This document shows positions 7,383-13,932 of a DNA stretch of 13,932 nucleotides, piece by piece (within the stretch, counting starts at the first letter, position 1; every line of letters starts with the position of its first letter). The DNA comes from JBGPJM01 sp041485385. GTDB lineage: Bacteria; Planctomycetota; Phycisphaerae; Phycisphaerales; UBA1924. The notes beneath the pieces were generated by a model that made no database searches, was not told where the DNA came from, and saw only the letters and a program-made list of their open reading frames with translations. Location: assembly GCA_041485385.1 (NCBI GenBank), contig JBGPJM010000130.1, forward strand, positions 1 to 13,932. Reading direction: 5' to 3'. The translations under genes and the position numbers were made by a program.

Positions 7383-7389
7383 CCCTCCG

Positions 7390-9295
7390 ATGCGCATCGT
7401 GCTGCTCAACTGGGCGAAGATCTGGGACGGGGCGGGGCATGGGGGTGGGGCGAACGGCTATTGCCAGTCGCTGGCGCTGGCACTGGTAGAGCGCGGACAC
7501 GAGGTCGTGTCGCTCTTCGGCGGGCGGACGTACGTGCCGGCGGGACGACCAGGAGGGGCGCGCGGCCCGTGCTCGATCCGGCGGCATGAGGACTGGCTGG
7601 GGGTGAAGGTCTTCGAGGTGATCAACTCGCCCGTGATGGCGCCCTCGATCGTGCAGTTCCAGGACCCGCTGGGCGAACTGAGCGCGCCGGAACTTGAGGC
7701 CGAGATCGGGCGTCTGCTGGCGATACTCAGGCCCGACGTGGTGCACGTGCACAACATCGAGGGGTTCTCGATCGGCTGCATCGAGGAGGCCCGGAAGGCC
7801 GGGGCCAGGGTGGTCTTCAGCCTGCACAACTACCACACCATCTGCCCGCAGGTGTACCTCATGCAGGGGCACAGTCGGGTGTGCCGCGACTCGGACAATG
7901 GGCACAACTGCGCGGGGTGCATCAAGACCAAGACGCTGCGGGAGGAGCGGAGGCTTCTGGAGGCGGGCTACCTGAAGGGCGCCGGCGATGGGCCCGGGGC
8001 GGCGGAGTTGACGCAGGCGCGCCAGGAACTGGAGCGAGAGTGGGGAGGGTTCAAGCACGAGTTTTCCTGGCCGATGCGGGTGGGGAAGGGCGTCCGGCGG
8101 CTCTTGGCGCTGCGGGCAGCGGTACGCCGGGCCGAGGGGGCGAGCGGGAGACGGGCCGGCGCGATGCCGGGGCATGTGGCGGACTCGAGCGACTCGGTCC
8201 ATCGGGCGCTGCCGTACCCGGAATCGCGGAAGGACCCCGCCGGCGACAAGGAGGGCAACGAACCGGTGACGGCGCTGCCGGGAAGCGTGGGACCGAGCGA
8301 TCACCGGGGACAGACGCAGTTCGTCCTCAACGAGATCAACGCCAAGCCGCTGCGCGTGGATGTCGAATCGCCGGAGCGGCTCCCTCTGCTCAACATCGTG
8401 CAGCCCGACCCGCCGAGCGGCAAGCCGCCCAACGAGTACGGCCGGCGCCGCGCGGCCATGGTCGGGATGCTCAACTCCTGCGATCGGGTGCTGGCGGTCT
8501 CGGATTTCGTGCGGGACAAGTTCATGGCGATGGGCGTCCAGGAGCGGGTCGTCCGCACGATGTCCATTGGTTCACGGATCAATCGGGTGGTGGCCAGGGC
8601 GCCGGACCTGGTGTTCGATCCGCCGCCGTTTGCCGGGCCGGACGGCGCGGTCCGACGGGTCGCGACGCCCGATCGGCCCATCCGGCTGATCTTCATGGGG
8701 TACAACAACTACTACAAGGGGCTGCACATCTTCGTAGAGGCGCTGGAGATGCTCACGCCCGAGTACCTGGGCCGGCTGGATGTCTCGATCTTCGCCCTCG
8801 ACGGGAAGAGCATCGAGTGGATGTTCCGGCGCATGGAGCCTCGCCTGGCGAAGCTGACCTTCGTGTGCGGGTACAACTACCACGACATCCCGTGGATGCT
8901 GGGCGGCAAGGACCTGGGGATCGTGCCAAGCGTCTGGTGGGACAACGCGCCGCAGACGGTCTTCGAGTTTTTTCGCCTGCCGCGTGCCGGTGCTGGGGGC
9001 GGCAGTGGGGGGGATCCCCGACTTCGTGATCGATGGGCACAACGGGCTGCTTTTCCGTGGCAACGACGCGTGGGATCTGGCCCGGAGGCTGGCCGAGGTG
9101 ATCCGCGAGCCGTGGCGGCTGACGCGGATGCGGGCCAACGTCCGGCCGCCGAAGGACATCGAGGACCACGCGGTGGAGATCGAGGCGGTGTACAGGGGCG
9201 AGGACAGGGCGACGTTGCACCCCGGACCGGCGATCAACGGCACCGCGGTGATGACTACCGGCGGGGCCTCGGTTGGCGCGCGGTCGGGCCGCTGA
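7390..9295 (+). CDS. GT4-family glycosyltransferase, frame broken at 8968-8973
   Basis: This is a GT-B fold, family 4 transferase that would move a sugar from a nucleotide sugar to a glycan or lipid acceptor; the acceptor is unknown. The start MRIVLLNW is typical of the N-terminal domain, with an early Gly-rich loop and HVHNIEGFS and FSLHNYHTICPQ further on. A Cys cluster (residues 152, 165, 174, 177) follows, as seen in some GT4 members. Residues about 190-330 are a long, poorly conserved, partly Gly/Pro-rich insertion. The C-terminal domain carries LIFMGYNNYYKGLH and PSVWWDNAPQTVFEFF, with Asp518 and Glu526 as a D-x7-E version of the EX7E motif. At the T6 run the zero frame turns into unrelated Arg/Gly-rich sequence, while the +1 frame continues as ACRVPVLGAAVGGIPDFV, exactly the expected family sequence, to a stop at 9293-9295. 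Reading five T instead of six gives an intact 634-residue protein. It is either an indel error, a recent mutation or a shift site. Confidence 0.85.
8968..8973 (+). other. Frameshift point in GT4 gene (run of six T)
   Basis: The sequence GAG TTT TTT CGC CTG CCG reads Glu-Phe-Phe-Arg-Leu-Pro in the upstream frame. Removing one T gives Glu-Phe-Phe-Ala-Cys-Arg-Val-Pro-Val-Leu and restores the conserved GT4 C-terminus. UUU followed by C would also allow the Phe tRNA to slip +1 from UUU to UUC. A homopolymer indel, real or from sequencing, is the simplest explanation. Confidence 0.8.
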
Positions 9296-9320
9296 CACCT
9301 GGTACGTCGGCAAGGCGGCC

Positions 9321-11702
9321 CTACTTCGTCGGCGGCTCGATCTCGATCAGGCCGGCGTCGATGTACTGTCCGCCCCGGGTCTGCTTGCAATGGACGGCGA
9401 TGGAGTTCTTACCCGGCTTGAGGGTCGCGGCCGCCGCGGGCTGGATGCGGACGTCTCCGTAGGCGGTGGTGTAGCCGGTGAGCCTCGCGGCGAGGACGCC
9501 GTTGAGGTAGACCTCGGCGTCCTCGTCGTGGTGGATGAGCAGGCGGAGGTTTGCGGGCGATGGCGCGTGGAAGTCGCCCGGCAGCTCGAACGGGCGGCGG
9601 ATCCAGATGTCGGTGGTGTCCCATTTGGTGCTGATGATGGTGCCCGGCGTGCCGGGCGTGCCGAAGCCGGAGGCGCCACGCGGCCAGGTTGAATCGTCGA
9701 AACCGGGATTGAACCAGTCGGAGACTGCGGCGCCCGCGGCGGCGTTGGGCGGCGCGGTGGTGTAGCGCCAGAGAGCCGCGTCGGTCTGGGCGGTGGCCAG
9801 AATCGTGCGGAGCCCGGGGAAGACGCCGCGGTTGGCGGCGGCGACCCGGTCGGCGTCGACCTTGAGAACGGCGCGATCGTAGGTCATCAGGCCGTTGCAC
9901 TCGGTCTCGACGTCGGTGGTCTGCGTGTAGACGGCGGCACAGAGGCCCGCGGAGTCGCGCAGCTGGTAGACGCCACGGAGGAGGGAGATGTACCGGTCTG
10001 TGAGCTCGTCCTGGTCGGCCATGCCCTGGTATCCCCAGGAATCCTTGGCCCAAGTGTGCCCGTCGATGCGGAGGCCCAGACCGCCGAACTCGCCGAGCAC
10101 CGCCGCACGGGACGGCTCCCACTTTGGCGCACCGGGCCCGGGGTACTCGTGCATGTCGATGACGTCGCCGACGCCCCGGTCGGTCCATCCGCTGGCATTG
10201 TCCACCAGGCGGCTGGGATCGAGCCTTTTCATCAGGTTGACGATGCGGGGCGTGTCGTACTGGCCCCACCCCTCGTTGAAGACGACCCACATGACAATGC
10301 AGGGGTGGTTCTGGAGGTGATTGAACATCGCCCGCAACTCAGCCTCGTGCTGCTGAGCGGACTGCGGCGTGCGCGTGATGTCGGGGTCGGACGGGTCGAT
10401 GAACTTGTCGCCGCTGGGCATGTCCTGCCAGACGAGGATGCCGAGCTTGTCGCACCATGTGTACCAGCGATCGGGCTCGACCTTGACATGCTTACGGATC
10501 ATGTTGAAACCGAGGCGCTTGGTCTGCTCGAGGTCGTAGCGCATCGCTTCGTCGGTGGGCGCGGTGTAGAGGCCGTCGGGCCAGAAGCCCTGGTCGAGGG
10601 TGCCGACGGCGAAATAGGGCTTGTTGTTAAGGAGAATGCGGGTGGTGCCCGCTTCGTCCTTGCCGAGGGAGATCTTGCGCATGGCGAAGTACGACGTAAC
10701 CTCGTCGACCACGCGGTTGCCGAGGGCCGGGCGGCGGAGCGTCAGGTGGACGTCGTACAGGAACGGGCTCTCGGGGGACCAGAGCTTGGCGCCCGGCAGG
10801 GGTATCTCGATGACGGCGTCCCGTTCGTCGGTGCCCGTCAACATGCCGCGTCCAACCTCCTTCCCTTGATCGAGGACGACGGCCTCGACGCTGAAGCCCC
10901 GGGCGATCGGGCGCCCGACCGGCTGGATGATCGCGCGCGGCGAGGGGTGGTCCTTGCTGGTCTCGATGTCGGTGTGGATGAGGACGTTGTCGAGAGCGAC
11001 GGCTGGGACCTCCTCGAGCCAGACGGTCTGCCAGATGCCGGTCGTCGAGGTGTAGAAGATGCCCTCGGGCTTGCGCACCTGCTTGCCCCGGGGCTGCGTG
11101 CCCGCGTCGGTGGGGTCGGAGACTCCGACGATAAGCTCGCAGGAGGTGGTGTCGGCGGCGCGGGTGATGTCGAAGGTGAAGGGGTCGTAGCCGCCGCGGT
11201 GGCGGCCGACGAGCTTGCCGTTGACGTACGCCTCGCACTCGAAATCGACCGCGCCGAAGTGGAGCAGCAGGGTCGGCCCGACGCCGTCGGTCGCCGCGTC
11301 GCCGATGCCGACGAATCCGGCGAGGGGATTCGTGAACCTCGTGCGGTACCACAGTCGCTCATGGCGCTCCATCACGCCGGAAAGGGCCGACTCGACCGGG
11401 AAGGGCACGAGGATGCGCCCGGGCAGGTCCTTGCCCAGCGGCGGCGGCTCGTCGGGGGCCGCGGGCGCGAACTGCCAGAGGCCGTTGAGGTTGACCCACT
11501 TCTCACGCACGAACTGTGGGCGCGGGTACTCGGGGTGGACTTTCCGCGGCGAGACATCGGCGGCCCACTGCGTCATGAGGGGGCCCTTGGCGGGGCGCCA
11601 TTCCGGCTGCGCGGTTGCTATAGGGGGGTGGGCGAGCATGGCGGGTATCGCGATGGCCAAACCGGCAAGCAGGTGGCGGCGCGGGGATGTGGTGTGCGGC
11701 AT
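9321..11702 (-). CDS. Exported GH2-family glycoside hydrolase (beta-galactosidase/beta-glucuronidase type)
   Basis: This 793-residue enzyme is predicted to hydrolyse terminal beta-linked sugars from glycans outside the cytoplasm; the sugar is not determinable. The N-terminus has a twin-arginine-like signal (SPRRHLLAGLAIAIPAML) with a likely cleavage after ATA. Domains in order are: GH2 sugar-binding (about 60-220, including AYVNGKLVGRHRGGYDPF), Ig-like (about 225-340), TIM barrel (about 345-640) and a C-terminal beta-sandwich (about 660-790) of the kind often attached to GH2 enzymes (LLIHHDEDAEVYLNGVL). The acid/base is Glu477 in VFNEGWGQ after NHPCIVMW, and the nucleophile is Glu538 in VLGEFGG; the 61-residue spacing is plausible for GH2. 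The upstream gene is glycogen synthase, 67 bp away on the same strand, so co-transcription is possible. The gene converges with the GT4 gene, leaving 25 bp between stops. A GAGG lies 11 bases before the ATG, a loose fit for a ribosome binding site. Confidence 0.93.
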   Translation of the reverse strand: MPHTTSPRRHLLAGLAIAIPAMLAHPPIATAQPEWRPAKGPLMTQWAADVSPRKVHPEYPRPQFVREKWVNLNGLWQFAPAAPDEPPPLGKDLPGRILVPFPVESALSGVMERHERLWYRTRFTNPLAGFVGIGDAATDGVGPTLLLHFGAVDFECEAYVNGKLVGRHRGGYDPFTFDITRAADTTSCELIVGVSDPTDAGTQPRGKQVRKPEGIFYTSTTGIWQTVWLEEVPAVALDNVLIHTDIETSKDHPSPRAIIQPVGRPIARGFSVEAVVLDQGKEVGRGMLTGTDERDAVIEIPLPGAKLWSPESPFLYDVHLTLRRPALGNRVVDEVTSYFAMRKISLGKDEAGTTRILLNNKPYFAVGTLDQGFWPDGLYTAPTDEAMRYDLEQTKRLGFNMIRKHVKVEPDRWYTWCDKLGILVWQDMPSGDKFIDPSDPDITRTPQSAQQHEAELRAMFNHLQNHPCIVMWVVFNEGWGQYDTPRIVNLMKRLDPSRLVDNASGWTDRGVGDVIDMHEYPGPGAPKWEPSRAAVLGEFGGLGLRIDGHTWAKDSWGYQGMADQDELTDRYISLLRGVYQLRDSAGLCAAVYTQTTDVETECNGLMTYDRAVLKVDADRVAAANRGVFPGLRTILATAQTDAALWRYTTAPPNAAAGAAVSDWFNPGFDDSTWPRGASGFGTPGTPGTIISTKWDTTDIWIRRPFELPGDFHAPSPANLRLLIHHDEDAEVYLNGVLAARLTGYTTAYGDVRIQPAAAATLKPGKNSIAVHCKQTRGGQYIDAGLIEIEPPTK

Positions 11703-11769
11703 CGTTCAGCGGCCCTCGTTGAGTTTTCGTCGGATTCGAAGACTAAGGCGGCTCGATCCAGGAGAACAG

Positions 11770-13713
11770 TCAGGCGTTGGCGCCGGCCCGGGCCATCGCA
11801 AGGTCGTGGGCCCAGTCGTAGGCCTTGCCGAGCGATGACCAATCGAACTCCCAGGAGCGTCGCTCGACCTCGTTGCGCAGCCGGATGCGCCCGCGACGGT
11901 CGAGCTTACAGAAATCCAGGAAGTGCCGGGAGAGGTCCCCCGCGGCGTCGTGGAAGGAGCGCCCGCGGCGCTTCAGGACGGTCAGGCCCCACTCGTCATG
12001 GTCGGGGAGCGTCTCCGCGACGTAGCGCCCGAATCCTGCCAGGTCGCTGGTGATGGCAGGGACGCCCATGGCGACACACTCCAGGGGCGTATAACCCCAG
12101 GGCTCGTAGGCGCTGGGGAAGACACCCAGGTGGCAGCCGCGGACGAACTGCTCGTACTCGATCCCCCACAAGGGGTTCACGGGGTTGATGAAATCGGGGT
12201 GGTACACGATCTTGACGGGGTCGTCGTGCCGGTTCGAGAACCAGAGGGAGCGGATGTGCGCGAGGAGGGGGTCGCTCGCCTCGTCGTCCAGCACGTGCGT
12301 GACGACCATCGGGAGGTTGCCGGTGCGCATGGCGTGCTGGGTGCGCCGGAATCGGAGCCGCCAGTACTCCTCGACGAGGGAGTCGAGGTTGACGCGCTCG
12401 CCCGCCGCGGCACGCCGGAAGAGCTTCTCGCCCAGGTCGGCGGTGATGCTCTCGCAGACGGAGCGCAGCTCGCGCAGCACACCCTGGTTCTGGAGAGCCT
12501 GGGGGTGGAGGGAACGGGTGGCGCGCTGGGTGACGATGAAGAAGACGACGGTGACGCCGAGGTTGGCGACCTTCAGGTCGGCGTTGAGACGGGCCATCGC
12601 CTCCAGGCAGAGGTCGAAGCCCTTGTTCTTGGGCTCGAAGCGCCCGCTGGTGAAGAAGTAGAGGGTCTTATCGAGGTCGAAGGAGTAGGAGGGGAAGAAG
12701 TGACCCATCACGAAGCGGTTGATCCGCTCCTTGTAGGTCGCGTGCATCGTCTGGAACTCGTGCCCGACGTTGTAGCGGTCGATGTTCAGGCCGTTGGGGA
12801 GGACCAGGTCGGGGGTGCGCCCCAGGAGCTGGGTGCATTCCTCGGCGGTGACCTGCGAGACGGTGGTGAAGACGTCGGCGCCGTGGGCGCAGGCGCGCTC
12901 GATGCCGTGCTGTGTGCGGACGTTGAAGCGGGACGCGTCGGCGGCTTGGTCGACGAAGGGGAGATGGTCGTAGAAGTACTCGTCTCCGGAGGCGATGTAG
13001 CGGCCCAGCAGCGTGGCGTGCGTGGTGAAGACGGTGCCGATCGGGAGCCGCTCCCGCTTGATGAGCGGGATCGCCAGCCCGCCGAGCCACTCGTGGAAAT
13101 GGGCCAGGACGCGGCGCTCGGGGTGTGTCGGATCCTTGCCCCTACCGGGAAGGGCCGAGGAGGACCCGGCCCGCAGTGCCGGGGCGCCCCGTATCTGTTC
13201 GCAGGCGGCACAAAGAAGGCGCCGCGCGGCGTCGGCGAACGCAACGACGCCGTCGATCATCGGATCGGAGAACCCGACCGGGAACTCGATCCCGTGGTCC
13301 TGCCAGATGATGTACTTGAGCTCGTCCAGCCGCTGGCGCGAGAGGTGGCAGTCCAGCAGCAGCGCCTTCGGGCGGCCGGGGATCAGCCATCGCCCGTGGT
13401 GGACGACCAGGCCTTCGTGGGAGAGGGACTCGATCACGCGGGCGGCCCAGCCGGTGGGGCGGCGGAGCTCGAAGTCCAGCGCGGCCTTGTGCTCGACGTA
13501 CGGGCCGACGAGCCAGTAGCGGTTGCGCCACCGGTCGATCATCCGCGGGGCCTTTGACCTCAGCACCTGGTAGATCCCGCCGACCTGGTTGCAGACCTCC
13601 CAGGCGATTTCGAAGAGGATCGCGCCGGGCGGGGCGCGCTCGGGGTCCACAGCGGGCGGGCCCTCGGTGTCGCCGGGATGGTCGGCGGGGAATGGTCGCG
13701 CCGGGGCGGTCAT
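11770..13713 (-). CDS. Glycogen synthase, eukaryote-type GT3 family
   Basis: This 647-residue enzyme adds glucose, in GT3 typically from UDP-glucose, to growing alpha-1,4-glucan in the cytoplasm. It is not the usual bacterial GT5 (GlgA) type. It resembles animal/fungal GYS throughout: LFEIAWEVCNQVGGIYQVL at residues 33-51, TTHATLLGRYIASGDEYFY, VFTTVSQVTAEE, PNGLNIDRYN, TLYFFTSGRFEPKNKGFD and PSAYEPWGYTPLECVAMG. The catalytic EX7E pair is Glu537/Glu545. An Arg-rich helix at 606-619 corresponds to the G6P-sensing arginine cluster, and the long phosphorylated C-terminal tail of eukaryotic enzymes is missing. Residue 43 is Gln where animal enzymes have the donor-site Lys. A loop near residues 178-196 is Gly/Ser/Pro-rich. 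There is no Shine-Dalgarno sequence at the ATG. It lies downstream of tsf but is separated from it by an intrinsic terminator, so it has its own promoter. Confidence 0.94.
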   Translation of the reverse strand: MTAPARPFPADHPGDTEGPPAVDPERAPPGAILFEIAWEVCNQVGGIYQVLRSKAPRMIDRWRNRYWLVGPYVEHKAALDFELRRPTGWAARVIESLSHEGLVVHHGRWLIPGRPKALLLDCHLSRQRLDELKYIIWQDHGIEFPVGFSDPMIDGVVAFADAARRLLCAACEQIRGAPALRAGSSSALPGRGKDPTHPERRVLAHFHEWLGGLAIPLIKRERLPIGTVFTTHATLLGRYIASGDEYFYDHLPFVDQAADASRFNVRTQHGIERACAHGADVFTTVSQVTAEECTQLLGRTPDLVLPNGLNIDRYNVGHEFQTMHATYKERINRFVMGHFFPSYSFDLDKTLYFFTSGRFEPKNKGFDLCLEAMARLNADLKVANLGVTVVFFIVTQRATRSLHPQALQNQGVLRELRSVCESITADLGEKLFRRAAAGERVNLDSLVEEYWRLRFRRTQHAMRTGNLPMVVTHVLDDEASDPLLAHIRSLWFSNRHDDPVKIVYHPDFINPVNPLWGIEYEQFVRGCHLGVFPSAYEPWGYTPLECVAMGVPAITSDLAGFGRYVAETLPDHDEWGLTVLKRRGRSFHDAAGDLSRHFLDFCKLDRRGRIRLRNEVERRSWEFDWSSLGKAYDWAHDLAMARAGANA

Positions 13714-13722
13714 GTGCGGGAC

Positions 13723-13731
13723 AATGTACCA
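13723..13731 (-). promoter_or_regulatory. Extended -10 element for a leaderless glycogen synthase transcript
   Basis: On the minus strand TGG is followed by TACATT (13728-13723), a TGn extended -10 with four of six matches to TATAAT. Nine bases separate it from the ATG at 13713, so transcription would start two or three bases before the start codon. The gap has no purine-rich ribosome binding site. No good -35 is visible, which extended -10 promoters tolerate. Confidence 0.4.
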
Positions 13732-13760
13732 AGCGGGAGGCGGAAGATCCCGAGCTCAGC

Positions 13761-13791
13761 AAAAACGGGCGGGCCCGTGCGCTCGCCCGTT
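13761..13791 (-). terminator. Intrinsic terminator after tsf
   Basis: Read on the minus strand, AACGGGCG (13791-13784) pairs perfectly with CGCCCGTT (13771-13764) around a 12-nt loop, and the T-run continues to 13761, giving five consecutive T at the 3' end. It lies 45 bp after the EF-Ts stop codon and 32 bp before the glycogen synthase -10 element, so it closes the tsf transcript before the next gene. Confidence 0.8.
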
Positions 13792-13836
13792 GGAACGGTC
13801 GATCAGAGTTGAGGGAACGGGGAGCGGAGAGGCGGC

Positions 13837-13932
13837 TTACGAGGTCTCGCCGACCTGCCAGCGAAAGAAGGAGACGATCGTGGCCTTGGGGCCGACGATG
13901 TCCTTGATCTTCTTGGTCGGGTCCATGACGAA
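13837..13932 (-). CDS. tsf: Elongation factor Ts, C-terminal fragment (5' part outside window)
   Basis: Only the last 31 codons and the TAA stop are in the window; the gene continues past the right edge. The tail reads FVMDPTKKIKDIVG, then a beta strand ending FFRWQVGETS. This matches the C-terminus of EF-Ts, where a 'QPFV.D' segment is followed by a 'V..F.RFEVGE' ending. EF-Ts is the nucleotide exchange factor that regenerates EF-Tu-GTP in translation. An intrinsic terminator follows the stop. The call rests on this short conserved end, so the family is likely but the rest of the protein is unseen. Confidence 0.8.
   Translation of the reverse strand, partial: FVMDPTKKIKDIVGPKATIVSFFRWQVGETS

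Noticed and set aside
7321..7389. Upstream TTG start for the GT4 protein
   Set aside because: The added 23 residues do not resemble a signal or the family; MRIVLLNW at 7390 is the typical GT4 beginning.
8974..9462. Zero-frame C-terminus of the GT4 protein
   Set aside because: It is Arg/Gly-rich, runs antisense into the GH2 gene, and lacks GT4 features that the +1 frame restores.
10056..12053. Long plus-strand open frame antisense to the GH2 gene and part of glycogen synthase
   Set aside because: Its translation is an acidic/Val/Gly/Arg mix without domains, and it is fully antisense to two strongly conserved genes; long shadow frames are expected at this GC content.
11923..13557. 544-codon plus-strand frame opposite glycogen synthase
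   Set aside because: Val/Glu/Gly/Asp-rich antisense shadow; the minus strand encodes a full GT3 enzyme.

Overview
The window is a GC-rich, gene-dense bacterial chromosome segment. It most resembles Planctomycetota, probably class Phycisphaerae. This is inferred from family content, not from a marker search: a very large secreted beta-propeller protein with EF-hand and Gly-rich inserts, short membrane proteins built around CxxC zinc ribbons, a eukaryote-type (GT3) glycogen synthase, and trigger factor and EF-Ts genes in high-GC sequence. I see no mobile element, CRISPR array, tRNA or rRNA, and no gap over 300 bases without a gene.

Layout, left to right. (1) 1-2877 (+): the 3' part of a VPS10/BNR-type beta-propeller protein carrying an EF-hand and Gly-rich insertion. 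(2) 3047-4237 (+): citrate/2-methylcitrate synthase, preceded by a 14-bp perfect palindrome. (3) 4386-6002 (+): trigger factor with a Lys-rich tail, behind a recognisable sigma-70-like promoter. (4) 6038-6433 and 6616-7242 (-): two small zinc-ribbon membrane proteins, the second with a bacterial PH domain. (5) 7390-9295 (+): a GT4 glycosyltransferase whose reading frame breaks at a run of six T. (6) 9321-11702 (-): an exported GH2 glycosidase. (7) 11770-13713 (-): GT3 glycogen synthase. (8) 13837-13932 (-): the last 31 codons of EF-Ts, followed by a clear intrinsic terminator.

The left half is mostly housekeeping (TCA or methylcitrate cycle, protein folding). The right half is carbohydrate-related: a GT4 transferase, an exported GH2 enzyme and glycogen synthase. 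The glycogen synthase and GH2 genes are co-oriented 67 bp apart and could be co-transcribed, but nothing proves a shared pathway.

Three genes (starts at 7242, 7390 and 13713) lack a Shine-Dalgarno sequence and have a TAnnnT hexamer 7-9 nt before the ATG, which suggests leaderless mRNAs. Three others (starts at 3047, 4386, 6433) have ordinary GGAG-type sites. I found no convincing evidence of a wholly new multi-gene system. The best leads are the GT4 frameshift, the leaderless pattern, the glycogen synthase residue changes and the inserted module in the propeller protein.
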